Shown: positions 9,181-18,315 of the stretch, piece by piece
How positions within the stretch are numbered: position 1 is the stretch's first letter
Layout: every line of letters begins with the position of its first letter
Source of the DNA: CAYNJG01 sp965216885
GTDB taxonomy: Bacteria; Planctomycetota; Planctomycetia; Pirellulales; Pirellulaceae
Reading direction: 5' to 3'
NCBI GenBank assembly: GCA_965216885.1
Contig: OZ244209.1
Coordinates: forward strand, 4,960,001-5,024,000
DNA length: 64,000 nt
Notes under the pieces: generated by a model
The model's database searches: none
The model's input: the letters and a program-made list of their open reading frames with translations, nothing else
Told to the model about the DNA's origin: nothing
Program-made: the position numbers and the translations under genes

Positions 9181-10545
9181 ATGAAACGAATCTCCAGACG
9201 AACGGTACTCCGTGGTGCGGGCGTTGCCCTTGCATTGCCGTGGCTTGAGGCGATGGCGCACGGTGCCGATCAGGCACTCGCAAAGCCGCCGGTGCGTTCG
9301 GCATTTCTATTCATGCCCAACGGAGTCGTGCCGGACCATTGGACGCCGGCCGGGGACGACGAATCCTTCGAACTCACGCCGTACCTCAAATCGCTATCCA
9401 ACGTGAAGGATGACATCACCCTCATCGAAAACCTCTGGCACGAGCAGACAACGGGCCGGAACGGTCATTGGCCGAAAGTTCCGGCGTGGTTATCTGGCGG
9501 CTACGTCGTCCGTTCCACCGGGCAGAGGCTCGATACCGGCGGCGTTTCTATCGACCAGGTCATGGCGCGACACATCGGCGCTCACACTCCCCTGCCCTCA
9601 TTGGAACTGGGCATCGATGCTCCCCGGACGGGCGTCGACGGCATCGGCGGAGGCTTCGCTCGCATCTATGGTTCCTATATCTCCTGGCGAGATCGTAACA
9701 TCCCGGTCGCTCGCGAGATCATTCCACAGCTTGCGTTCGACCGACTGTTTCGAACGCGTTCCGCACCCGTAATTTCAGGCATGGATCCAAACCATCCCGC
9801 AATCCGCAGTTCACTCATTCGCGACGACAAGAGCGTGCTGGACCTTGCGATGGAAAGTGCGAAATCTCTCCAGCATAAAGTAGGCCGCACGGACCGGGCA
9901 AAGATCGACGAGTACCTCGAATCGGTACGCTCCGTCGAACGCCGCATCACGGCATCGCTGCGTCCTCAAAAACGATGGCTCAACGAAAAGAAACTCACTG
10001 TCGACAGGCCTCCTGCCGGGATCCCCGACAATCACGAGGAGCATGTCCGACTGATGATGGAAGTGCTCGTCCTTGCTTTTTGGACGGACACGACCCGCAT
10101 TTCGACATTGATGCTCGGAGATGCGCAGACAGGTCGCGATTTTTCGTTCCTGGATGGAGTCAAAGGTAGCTTCCACAAACTCTCTCACCATCGCGACGAC
10201 CCTCGCGTGCGAGACCAGTATGAACGCATCGGCACGTGGCACGTCGAACAGGTGGCATGGATGCTCGAACGTATGAAAGGACTGGATGAAGGCGGGTCAT
10301 CACTTCTGGACAACTGTCAGATTCTGTTCGGATCGTCGCTGAAGGACGGCAACAAACACGACAACCACGATCTCCCTCTGATGATCGCCGGAAAGGCAGG
10401 TGGTCGCATTCGATCCGGGCGAAGAATTCGCGCTGGCAAAGATACCCCGATGTGTAACCTCTACGTCACGATGGCACAGTCGATGGGTGTCGAACTTCAG
10501 GAGTTTGGCGACAGTACCAACGACCTCACTGAAATCTTGGGTTAA
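9181..10545 (+). CDS. DUF1552 secreted protein with Tat-type signal
   Basis: 454 residues. The start 'MKRISRRTVLRGAGVALALP' has a twin-arginine motif (R6-R7) followed by a hydrophobic stretch, so export by the Tat pathway is likely. The body matches DUF1552 by eye: 'RSAFLFMPNGVVPDHWTP', 'GRNGHWPKVPAWLSGG', 'FWTDTTRISTLMLGDAQ' and 'NCQILFGSSLKDGNKHDNHD'. DUF1552 resembles DUF1501/sulfatase-like folds, but no function is established. It sits directly after the DUF1592 haem protein on the same strand, the normal pairing in planctomycetes, and the two probably form an operon. Confidence 0.88.
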   Translation: MKRISRRTVLRGAGVALALPWLEAMAHGADQALAKPPVRSAFLFMPNGVVPDHWTPAGDDESFELTPYLKSLSNVKDDITLIENLWHEQTTGRNGHWPKVPAWLSGGYVVRSTGQRLDTGGVSIDQVMARHIGAHTPLPSLELGIDAPRTGVDGIGGGFARIYGSYISWRDRNIPVAREIIPQLAFDRLFRTRSAPVISGMDPNHPAIRSSLIRDDKSVLDLAMESAKSLQHKVGRTDRAKIDEYLESVRSVERRITASLRPQKRWLNEKKLTVDRPPAGIPDNHEEHVRLMMEVLVLAFWTDTTRISTLMLGDAQTGRDFSFLDGVKGSFHKLSHHRDDPRVRDQYERIGTWHVEQVAWMLERMKGLDEGGSSLLDNCQILFGSSLKDGNKHDNHDLPLMIAGKAGGRIRSGRRIRAGKDTPMCNLYVTMAQSMGVELQEFGDSTNDLTEILG

Positions 10546-10552
10546 TCGGGCG

Positions 10553-11221
10553 CTACGACAGATCACTCAGTGTGGAAGCAACAAGCCCGCGCGCTTTCGC
10601 GGCCGTGCATACGGCAGAAACAAGATCCGGTGCAGCCGGCCTCGTATCGTGCATCAGGATGATTTCACCGTTCGTCATCGGGTAAGACGAAGTGCGTTCA
10701 CAGAGTGCCCCGGCGGACTCCTCGCTGTAATCCCTCGTCGAGAATGTCCAAAGTGCCACAGCAATGCCGTGCCGCCAGAGTCTTGGCAGCAACCGCGGCT
10801 GGATCAGACCGAACGGCGGGCGGAACCAGGGGCAACCGTCGCCCAGCACGTCTTCAATCACTTCACGGCCTTTTCGAACTTCTTCCCACGCCTCATCGAG
10901 CCTCAGATCAACGAGACGCCGATGGCCGTACGTGTGCGTCCCTACCTCGTGGCCGGCATCCCTGATTTCTCGAAGCATTGACGAATGCTCTCTGGCATTT
11001 TCCCCGGTGCAAAAAAACGTTGCCTTCGCACCAAACTCGTCAAGTTTCGCAAGCACATCCTCCGTCGCACCCGGCACGGGACCATCGTCGAATGTCAAAC
11101 CGATTCGGTTCTGCCGAGTCCCTCGGGTCAAGACCCGCTTTGCACCGCAGCAGATCTGCAATGTACGCCCAGCGGCAACGAACAGACCTGAGCGAAGCTG
11201 ACTCATCAGGCCGTCACTCAT
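10553..11221 (-). CDS. Polysaccharide deacetylase (NodB homology, CE4)
   Basis: 222 residues from the ATG at 11221. CE4 motifs are complete: TFDDGP (43-48, catalytic and metal-binding Asp pair), H96 and H100 in 'GTHTYGH', RPPFG (134-138) and the late 'LMHD' (H191). Such enzymes remove N- or O-acetyl groups from polysaccharides. The ATG overlaps the stop of the upstream glycosyltransferase by 8 bases (ATGAGTGA), which decides the start; the frame extends upstream to 11269, but only inside that gene. No clear signal peptide is seen, though a weak hydrophobic stretch occurs at 11-25. It is the last gene of the first exopolysaccharide cluster and probably deacetylates its product. Confidence 0.85.
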   Translation of the reverse strand: MSDGLMSQLRSGLFVAAGRTLQICCGAKRVLTRGTRQNRIGLTFDDGPVPGATEDVLAKLDEFGAKATFFCTGENAREHSSMLREIRDAGHEVGTHTYGHRRLVDLRLDEAWEEVRKGREVIEDVLGDGCPWFRPPFGLIQPRLLPRLWRHGIAVALWTFSTRDYSEESAGALCERTSSYPMTNGEIILMHDTRPAAPDLVSAVCTAAKARGLVASTLSDLS

Positions 11222-12236
11222 CGCCGCCCCTTCCCCGTGATGGCATAACACATTCCATAATTCCGCCAACCAGCCCGATAGCCATACCCACGTGGATAGT
11301 CATCAAGGCGACAGACACGTATCCCCACAATCGAAGTTGTCCGTGGGAGGCAGCCAGATACAAAGCATACATCGACATGCACAAAGCATAGGTTGCCGGG
11401 AACAGCCATGCCAAAGGGTTCCAAAACCCCACGATTAACGTTACGCAAAGGCAGACCAGGAACGGCAACAATACGAAATCGAGCGTCGAAATTATGCCCC
11501 GCTGACGCGCCGATCGGAGTCGCCCCAGACCGTAACTGTACATCTGTTCCCGAAACTCCCGGTACGTGCGTCTTGGATGGTAGAAGCAGGCGAGGTCCTG
11601 GGAGAAATAGTGGCTGAAGCCAGCCGCCTCGAAACGCATATTGAAATCAACGTCTTCAGCTACGGCCAGGCGTTCGTCAAACTTTCCCAGCCGATCGAAG
11701 ACACCAGCGCGATAAATGGTCGCGCAACTGACGGAACTATGAAACCCTTCCGCATTGCTGTAGAGCAACGAATCTCGTGCGTGGCCCAATGATGACATTC
11801 GAGCGATCCCAATCGATCGCTGCAGCGGCGAGTCCGACGGCACGACCAGGTTGATGGGCCTCCCCAGTGCATCGGGCTCTTTTCGTTCAAAAAGTTCGAT
11901 GGCACGTTCGACGTAGTCGTTTGGCAAAATGCAGTGCCCTTCCACGAATGCCACGTAATCTCCCCGAGCCCGGCTCAGACCAAGGTTACGTCCCGACGCC
12001 GGTAGGCGCCCGTCGTTTGTATCCAACGACAGATTCTTGATGCGGCCTTCCCACTCCTTGACGATCTCACCGGTCTTGTCCGTCGAGTTGGCATCGAAAA
12101 TCAATACCTCGTAGTCGTCCTGCGACGCTGTCTGGTTTGCGAGGGACGCGAGAGTCTTTTCAATGTACCTCTCCTCATTGAGCACGGGCATAATTATGGA
12201 GAGCCTCGGTGCAACGATGTTCACAATTTTTAGCAT
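11214..12236 (-). CDS. GT2-family glycosyltransferase with C-terminal membrane segments (ExoA-like)
   Basis: 340 residues. The GT-A domain begins 'RLSIIMPVLNEERYIEKTL'. It has the nucleotide-binding 'IFDANSTDKTGEIV' and a GH-type metal site in 'DYVAFVEGHCILP', in place of the common DxD. Acceptor-side 'AVAEDVDFNMRF' (ED motif) is present. Two or three hydrophobic segments (about 255-325) place the C-terminus in the membrane, as in succinoglycan ExoA. It overlaps the deacetylase by 8 bases, and its start lies 164 bases after the polymerase stop. It probably adds a sugar to the lipid-linked repeat unit on the cytoplasmic side; the sugar is unknown. Confidence 0.82.
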   Translation of the reverse strand: MLKIVNIVAPRLSIIMPVLNEERYIEKTLASLANQTASQDDYEVLIFDANSTDKTGEIVKEWEGRIKNLSLDTNDGRLPASGRNLGLSRARGDYVAFVEGHCILPNDYVERAIELFERKEPDALGRPINLVVPSDSPLQRSIGIARMSSLGHARDSLLYSNAEGFHSSVSCATIYRAGVFDRLGKFDERLAVAEDVDFNMRFEAAGFSHYFSQDLACFYHPRRTYREFREQMYSYGLGRLRSARQRGIISTLDFVLLPFLVCLCVTLIVGFWNPLAWLFPATYALCMSMYALYLAASHGQLRLWGYVSVALMTIHVGMAIGLVGGIMECVMPSRGRGGDE

Positions 12237-12400
12237 CGATATTCTATAGAACTAGCGGAAAGAACATCTCTGTCCTCATCAAAATGCGACCACCCCCACA
12301 GTGTAATTCGCAGCGAGGCCATTAGTACCAGCCTGCAGATGCACTACACCCCCCCTCTGGAAAAGGCGCCCACTTGCACCCGCCGGGGCGATTGCGAGGG

Positions 12401-13789
12401 CTACGGCGATTGTGCCATATCGCCCGAAACATCCAGTTCCGGGCGGAAGCAAAACAGGCGATAAAACGCATAGATGGGATAGGCCGATGCAATACGAGTC
12501 AGGAATCGAATCAGGGCTATCGTTGAATATCCAGCCAACAGCAAATGCGTTACGACGGGCAACGCGATCAGAAAGACGATTGTCATCCACATCGATCCCT
12601 GTCCCCGCTGCTGCCACCACGACATAAATAGCTGCAGTCCAAATCCATAAAGCACAGCAGTCACCACGACGCCAACGTAGCCGAAATTCATGAACGCTTC
12701 GCCGATAATGGTTGGCGGCTTGGCTCCTGTATCTTTTCCGGGCACCTGGGCATAGACCTCGTACGTCACGATATGATCGAGGTTGAGCTGATAGTTCTTC
12801 GGTTTCCCCGGCCAGATCTGTCGCGGGACAATTGCCATCATCGCCATCGGCAGGCTGTAGCCACCGAGGTACTTATTACCGTCTTCGTAGTGATCGATGA
12901 TCCGGGCGATCTTGGTTATCTCAACGCAGTTCTCGACTTCGGCCATGGCACGAGGCGCCTCCAGGACGCCTTGCCAGATGTCTCCCAACGACGAATCGTA
13001 CTTCGTACTTCGAAGCGCACCAATGGATGCACCAATAAAGCCCAACACTAGTACCGCCATGCCAACATGGGAGAGCCGGATGGCCTTTCGGTAGTGCATG
13101 TAGGCAACAATGGGTGCCACCAGCAAAATGATACTGGTACGACTGCTCAATAGAACACTGGTCGTGAGGCAAACCAGCGAACTCGAGGCGAAAGCAACCT
13201 GGATCCAAAGTCGCTGAATTCTGTTTCTGACCTGCATGAATATCAGAAAGAGGACGAGACAGTTTACTTCCGCCAGCTGTATCGTTGCACGGTACACGCC
13301 GCCGCTACTTCCATCTTCCATCACCCGTTTCTTCGATACCGCACTCAGATCACTTAGTTCGAATCCGCTCGAACCAAGTAGAGCAATTGTCGCGGTTCCA
13401 GCAACAGCGAGAATCACGAGATTCGCCATCAGAAAAGCGGACGGGTTGACAAGATGCAGCAACGGCATTGAATCGCCGATTTGCGATCGCCCAATGCCAC
13501 TTCGTCCCCGAGACGCGAAGTAAGCCAGACAACAAAGGGCAATGAACACCAAAATCGTCATCACCGATCTCATCAACTCGCCATCGCTGAGCCCCGCAAA
13601 AGACGCGACTAGCCGATTCGACGGAGCCGTATAGAGATACGTGATTTTGGCCGCCGTACCGACGCCAACAGAAAACATCATGAATAGAAACGGTGACAGC
13701 AGCTTGCGATGTGAATCCATCCATCCGGCTACCAGCAGCACCACGATCGGCAGCCAGGAAAACACGAATATCAATGCTGAGAAATGCAT
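12401..13789 (-). CDS. O-antigen/oligosaccharide polymerase (Wzy-type membrane protein)
   Basis: 462 residues with about ten or eleven hydrophobic segments. A large loop (about 270-340) contains 'GGYSLPMAMMAIVPRQIWPGKP', a pattern typical of O-antigen/oligosaccharide repeat-unit polymerases, where a conserved Arg/Pro-Trp loop faces the periplasm. 'GEAFMNFGYVGVV' follows, as in OPOL-type proteins. Its role would be to join flipped repeat units into polymer. It lies between a flippase and a GT2 gene in the first exopolysaccharide cluster. Wzy sequences vary greatly, so the call rests on topology, the loop motif and context. Confidence 0.78.
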   Translation of the reverse strand: MHFSALIFVFSWLPIVVLLVAGWMDSHRKLLSPFLFMMFSVGVGTAAKITYLYTAPSNRLVASFAGLSDGELMRSVMTILVFIALCCLAYFASRGRSGIGRSQIGDSMPLLHLVNPSAFLMANLVILAVAGTATIALLGSSGFELSDLSAVSKKRVMEDGSSGGVYRATIQLAEVNCLVLFLIFMQVRNRIQRLWIQVAFASSSLVCLTTSVLLSSRTSIILLVAPIVAYMHYRKAIRLSHVGMAVLVLGFIGASIGALRSTKYDSSLGDIWQGVLEAPRAMAEVENCVEITKIARIIDHYEDGNKYLGGYSLPMAMMAIVPRQIWPGKPKNYQLNLDHIVTYEVYAQVPGKDTGAKPPTIIGEAFMNFGYVGVVVTAVLYGFGLQLFMSWWQQRGQGSMWMTIVFLIALPVVTHLLLAGYSTIALIRFLTRIASAYPIYAFYRLFCFRPELDVSGDMAQSP

Positions 13790-13919
13790 AACCTATAAGT
13801 CCATTATCTCAAAATTGAATCCGCCGCCGACATCATGGCCAGAATGCGATTTAGCCGAGTGCCAGGCCGTCTCATCTCCGAAGCCTTCCCCACCGACATT
13901 GAGGCTTGATTCTGGCAAT

Positions 13920-15290
13920 TCAGGAGACGGGGCGTGCATGACGCTTTCTATTGCTGGATTGAGTGATCAGTGTGAGACCTTCCGCTAACCGTCCTGGTGA
14001 CCAGTCTACCACAGTCCAAATCCCCAGCATGCGACGAACAGTCACTGCCGTGGCAAGGTTTGCCCCCACCTGTACGAGAGCAACCGCTATCGCGGCACCA
14101 ATCGCCCCAAACCTTAAGGTTAGCAAAGGCGATAGCATAACAAATATGATCGCACTCACGGTAGTTATTTTCAGGTTCGTACGTTCCCTTCCGGTCATCG
14201 TCAGTACCAAACCACCGCTACCCGTTGCGACGAAAATACAACTCCCGAGACTAAGGACAACCACGATCGGTACTGCATCGACAAAGCCACTCCCAAAGAC
14301 GCCCAACAAAACCTTGGGAAACAGCATTGTGGCAAGGAGGATTACCAGGCTCGGAATACAAGCGATCGTGGCAGTACACCGAGTGATTAATTCCAGTCGT
14401 TTCAGATCATTCGCCGACCCCAGAGAGCTAATGAACGGCTGAACAGCCCCGTTAACAAGTAACAGAGGCATTACGCCCAGCAATGCAATTCGCTTGCCGA
14501 CGGAGTAAAGGCCCAGCTCCCGGTCCGACGCGAGCGCCCCCACGGCAAAGATGTCAAATTCGGGAATCCCCTGGGTGATCAATTGTGTGGCGAACATCGG
14601 TAATGAGATCACCAACAACCCCTTCATCACCTCAAGACTGACCGGCGCACGAAGGTGCGAGTAGACTCGAACCAGTTGGAAACAGCAAAACAGTAACACG
14701 ACGCAACATTGGGTACCGATGACAAACGCCAACGAAAGCCCCAGAGTGAATTGTGCCCCCAGCACGACAGCCAATACCAGGAGGTTGATGCCCAAACCTC
14801 CTCTTTGCCCGCCGACAAGATTCGCCGTGAAGTAGTCGCCCCTCGCGCGTTCAAATTCCCCCATCAGCCGGAGAAGCGAACTGCACAGCACCCATGTGAC
14901 AAAGCACAACAGACTTACCTGCGCCAATTCGGAAGACAGATACTCCGTGAACAGAACCGAACAACCAACGACAATGCACAGAACCAAACTGGAAAAACCC
15001 GCCACCAGCCAGAATGCATTGACCGTCAGGGATGAGAACTCGGCATGGTCGCCACGGTCCCGTCGAATTCTTGCCTCGCGTTGAAGAGCGAGGGGCAGGC
15101 CCGCCGTGCCAAGCAGCACAAGTATGTACAACGAGGACTCAAGGATCGCATAACTCGCGTACGCTTCCGTACTGACGTTCCGGGCCAGTACCATGTGCAG
15201 CAGAAAGAGCGCACCGACAGCCCCCAGTCGACCAATTGCGGTCCACACGAAGCTCAGCCGCAGACCGCTGAGTCGAGTCGTCGCGTCCAT
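13920..15290 (-). CDS. Polysaccharide flippase (Wzx/MATE-like, MVF superfamily)
   Basis: 456 residues with about 12-14 hydrophobic segments. N-terminal 'LRLSFVWTAIGRLGAVGALFL' is typical of Wzx-type flippases. Mid-protein 'LPMFATQLITQGIPEFDIFAVGALASDRELGLYSVGKRI' (cut into parts here: the 'LGLYSVGKRI' piece is a hallmark) fits the family. It would move the lipid-linked repeat unit across the inner membrane. It is followed by the polymerase and preceded by a sulfotransferase in the first cluster; a second flippase occurs at 29328-30623. Confidence 0.82.
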   Translation of the reverse strand: MDATTRLSGLRLSFVWTAIGRLGAVGALFLLHMVLARNVSTEAYASYAILESSLYILVLLGTAGLPLALQREARIRRDRGDHAEFSSLTVNAFWLVAGFSSLVLCIVVGCSVLFTEYLSSELAQVSLLCFVTWVLCSSLLRLMGEFERARGDYFTANLVGGQRGGLGINLLVLAVVLGAQFTLGLSLAFVIGTQCCVVLLFCCFQLVRVYSHLRAPVSLEVMKGLLVISLPMFATQLITQGIPEFDIFAVGALASDRELGLYSVGKRIALLGVMPLLLVNGAVQPFISSLGSANDLKRLELITRCTATIACIPSLVILLATMLFPKVLLGVFGSGFVDAVPIVVVLSLGSCIFVATGSGGLVLTMTGRERTNLKITTVSAIIFVMLSPLLTLRFGAIGAAIAVALVQVGANLATAVTVRRMLGIWTVVDWSPGRLAEGLTLITQSSNRKRHARPVS

Positions 15291-15371
15291 TAAATCGTAT
15301 TCTTCAATTCGAATTCCGTCGTCGATTCCAGGTATTGACCGTCCGCGGGAGAATCCGTGGGACGGTTCGGA

Positions 15372-16256
15372 TTAGTCCGTAATCCCCAGGTTCGCCAACG
15401 CTGACCCAATCTGGTTGCGTATCTCGCCCTCGCATTTTGACTTCCCCGGTTTTCGCCAGGTGGATACAGCCTTGTCGATTTCATGTTGTTCAGGCCGAAT
15501 GCCAGCGAAGTCAAAGAGTTCCGGTAGGGTCTGCTCGTCAATATTTTCGTAGCAAACTTCACGGAACTTACCCTCAAAAGCGGCGCGATAGTAAGCCCGT
15601 TCCTCACACGCCCGACGAAAAACTTCGGCGTGGTAGTGCACAATTCCGTCCGTTTCGACGATTCGCTGAAAATTCTTGAGCTTGGGGCCGAAAGGAAAAT
15701 GCTCCATCCTTCGACGGAGCGCCATCATCCGTAGACAATACGTCGTGAACGCGAACACGTCGACCGGCGACAACTGCGCCAGAAGAGAACGACGTGATGT
15801 GGCGTACTCCATATTTTGGGAAATCGAACGATTGGCGTACTTTCGCCACAAGATCGACAGATTGAAGGAATCGCGTCCAAGCGTCCGGACATAGTTAGAA
15901 TAAACACAATCAATCGGATTGCGATTCAAATAGATGACCCTTGCGTCGGGAAATACAGCATGCACATGTTTCGATCGCAGGCAGTTGATCGGCGATTTTT
16001 CGACCATGATCGGCTTCACACAATCGCCGAGGAACTTCTTGCGTATCCGTGACGTAACGTGCGCTGAAAGTTCGAATTCTTCGTCATTTGCATAACGGAA
16101 ACTGCCGCTCTTCCACAGCACGTGAGGTTCAACTTCCAGTTGCGTCGACGCGGCTGCTCCAAACGCATTGAGCAATGCCGACGTACCCGATCTTGCCATC
16201 CCTACGATGAGCACGATCCCAGAGAATCCTGCACTGGATGTATCCGCAGGCTTCAC
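15372..16256 (-). CDS. Sulfotransferase family protein
   Basis: 294 residues from a GTG start. A P-loop-like PAPS 5'-phosphosulfate motif 'GMARSGTSAL' lies at 19-28, and 'YLNRNPIDCVYSNYVR' has the R-N-P-x-D...S pattern that binds the 3'-phosphate of PAPS. These two sites define the sulfotransferase family. The start overlaps the stop of the upstream glycosyltransferase by 4 bases (GTGA), showing tight coupling. It probably transfers sulfate onto a sugar of the exopolysaccharide (inference from context; the acceptor is unknown). It is one of three sulfotransferase-like genes in the two clusters. Confidence 0.83.
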   Translation of the reverse strand: MKPADTSSAGFSGIVLIVGMARSGTSALLNAFGAAASTQLEVEPHVLWKSGSFRYANDEEFELSAHVTSRIRKKFLGDCVKPIMVEKSPINCLRSKHVHAVFPDARVIYLNRNPIDCVYSNYVRTLGRDSFNLSILWRKYANRSISQNMEYATSRRSLLAQLSPVDVFAFTTYCLRMMALRRRMEHFPFGPKLKNFQRIVETDGIVHYHAEVFRRACEERAYYRAAFEGKFREVCYENIDEQTLPELFDFAGIRPEQHEIDKAVSTWRKPGKSKCEGEIRNQIGSALANLGITD

Positions 16257-17338
16257 GACGACACCTCCGCGAGGAACTCATCCATTTGGGTCGTCGCGTA
16301 ACGCAGGATCTCCTGCGAACGGCGCAGCGCATCGCTTTTGGCGTTATCGAGTGCCCCTTCGGCGGAACTCCATGATGTCAACTGCTCGGTGGCAGCCGTT
16401 ACGAAGTCAGCCCCCACGGGAACGATCATCCCGGATTCGTCCATTAGCTCCGGGATGCAGGCCCTGCCAAAGGCAATTGTCGGGACGCCATGCGCCATCG
16501 CCTCCGCAATCACAAGCGGCTGCACTTCGATTAGGTATTTGGTGGGCAGGAGGAATACGTCCACTTCCTCAAAAAAACTGCGTTTCGCCTCGCCGTAGAC
16601 AGGTCCAAGATAGCGTATATGCGAGCCGTATTTTTGGACCGCGTCGTCGATCAATCGCTCTTCGATTTCTCCCTTTGCAGGTCCTGCGAGCAACAGCGAG
16701 GTCGACACACCCTTACCATGCAACCGTTCGAAAGTTTCAATCGCAAGATCGAGTCCTTTCTCAATCGTAAGATTGCTCAACATGCCCAACCGAACCTCCG
16801 CCCTGTTCCCGACTGGCACTGAATCGCAAGACTGGTAGCTCAACAGAATTACAGTTTCTGGAACGATAATGTGCGGTGTGCCTGCACCGTAACGCGTCTC
16901 GAAATCAGCCACCATACAATCGCATTGAAAGATGTGCTTCCCCGCACGCCGCACAAGCCCATCAACGACTTTCATCCGCCAATCGTATTTGTGTATGTAC
17001 AAATATGCGTGGTGATGCAAGTAGCAGTCGTACCCGCGAACGATCGCGACCACCAGCGCCAACATATTCCAGTACAGGCCAAGGCCGCTGTTCGCAACCG
17101 TGTAGAGAATCTCGTTCGGCTTTTTAGGCGACAACAGCAGTTGTAGCGAGGTCACAAACACGCGGAGCATTTTCACCAGTTTGTGTTGCGCATCCACTTC
17201 TGGCCGTCCGCTGGAAAGGTCCAGGACGCGGACGCGTTCCGCGCAACCTTGTAACTGATCGATGACGAGCTTGGTGATGGCCGTATCGCCGCGGACCGGT
17301 GGTGGAACTTCGGCGATAACCGTAACAGCGCGACCCAT
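16253..17338 (-). CDS. GT4-family glycosyltransferase (GT-B)
   Basis: 361 residues from the ATG at 17338, chosen because AAGGG lies about ten bases upstream; the longer frame to 17455 overlaps the next gene. N-terminal 'VTVIAEVPPPVRGDTAITK' fits the acceptor-binding loop of GT-B enzymes. 'LGMLSNLTIEKGLDLAIETF' and the E-x7-E region 'VQPLVIAEAMAHGVPTIAFG' are hallmark GT1/GT4 donor-site motifs. It lies 25 bases after one sulfotransferase and overlaps the next by 4 bases, so the three are likely co-translated. The sugar donor is unknown. Confidence 0.84.
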   Translation of the reverse strand: MGRAVTVIAEVPPPVRGDTAITKLVIDQLQGCAERVRVLDLSSGRPEVDAQHKLVKMLRVFVTSLQLLLSPKKPNEILYTVANSGLGLYWNMLALVVAIVRGYDCYLHHHAYLYIHKYDWRMKVVDGLVRRAGKHIFQCDCMVADFETRYGAGTPHIIVPETVILLSYQSCDSVPVGNRAEVRLGMLSNLTIEKGLDLAIETFERLHGKGVSTSLLLAGPAKGEIEERLIDDAVQKYGSHIRYLGPVYGEAKRSFFEEVDVFLLPTKYLIEVQPLVIAEAMAHGVPTIAFGRACIPELMDESGMIVPVGADFVTAATEQLTSWSSAEGALDNAKSDALRRSQEILRYATTQMDEFLAEVSS

Positions 17339-17363
17339 CTCGTTGTTCCCTTGTCTCAACCCT

Positions 17364-18125
17364 CTACACGTCCACTGCGACATGTAGAAACCTTGAGTAA
17401 ATCTGCCTCGCCCGCTCCAGCTTCGTCGCGACTTTCGGCGAATTGAGCCGCTCACGAAATGCAGATCGCAATTGCTCCCGATTCTCGCTAGGTTCCGGAT
17501 TTTTGTGTTCCTGCATCCCTTCAGCGTGCAAAGCCTTGTGTGATTCGGCTATCACTTCCCTTAGCTCGTCACCAAACTCCGGGATGTCGTCGCCGGTATC
17601 CAGATCCAACCCCAATCGGGCATTGATCGCTCCAACCGAGGCGGCCAAACTGCCGATCGCATCCTCAAAACGTAGCACGCAGACACCAGCAAGATAGGGA
17701 TATATTCCTTCATGGAATCGAATATATTCGTCCAGCGCTACCGCCAATACCGTATCTGCATTATTGCAATGAGGTGTTTGAAAGACGGCGAACGAGACCA
17801 CGGCGTCCGCGGGATCGCGAATGATTGTCACCACAGGGACGCCGCGTTTCGCTGCGGCGATGATGACTCCCGGAGAATGGAGATGGTGTGCGATACGCAT
17901 CCGCCCGGCCTGCGCGACCATCACCGATCGTGAAAAGGTGGTGTTTGCCGAGCGAGGAAAAGCATCCACAACCAGATCTGTATCGTTGTGGAGTCCCTTG
18001 AGCGCTCCATCGTAGTCGCGGTGCCTTCGGTAAAACAACGGCGCAAAAAACGAATGACTGGCGATCATCCGTCGCAGGGACCGTTTGGCTTTCCATACCG
18101 TGGACTGCTGAGGTACAAAGAACAT
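17364..18125 (-). CDS. Sulfotransferase domain protein
   Basis: 253 residues. 'PRSANTTFSRS' (57-67) occupies the 5'-phosphosulfate loop position and 'IIRDPADAVVS' (101-111) is the 3'-phosphate-binding motif of PAPS-dependent sulfotransferases. Both motifs are in the expected order and spacing. No signal peptide or membrane segment is seen, so action in the cytoplasm on lipid-linked sugar is plausible. It is the first gene of a tight three-gene block (sulfotransferase, GT4, sulfotransferase), separated by about 190 bases from the epimerase upstream. The acceptor is unknown. Confidence 0.75.
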   Translation of the reverse strand: MFFVPQQSTVWKAKRSLRRMIASHSFFAPLFYRRHRDYDGALKGLHNDTDLVVDAFPRSANTTFSRSVMVAQAGRMRIAHHLHSPGVIIAAAKRGVPVVTIIRDPADAVVSFAVFQTPHCNNADTVLAVALDEYIRFHEGIYPYLAGVCVLRFEDAIGSLAASVGAINARLGLDLDTGDDIPEFGDELREVIAESHKALHAEGMQEHKNPEPSENREQLRSAFRERLNSPKVATKLERARQIYSRFLHVAVDV

Positions 18126-18315
18126 TGGAACGCGTCCGGCGTCTTTTCTTACGGAGGAATAGGTTGCGTGCCACGTGACAGAACGGACGGTCTACCACTT
18201 ATTGAATATACATCGCAGCATGTCCGCCCCACAGAATAAGGGGCAACCCCAGCTCCGATGATCTGGCGTCTATGTCGGACCGTAGCTATGAGCAAGTAGT
18301 CGGCCCACTATAGTC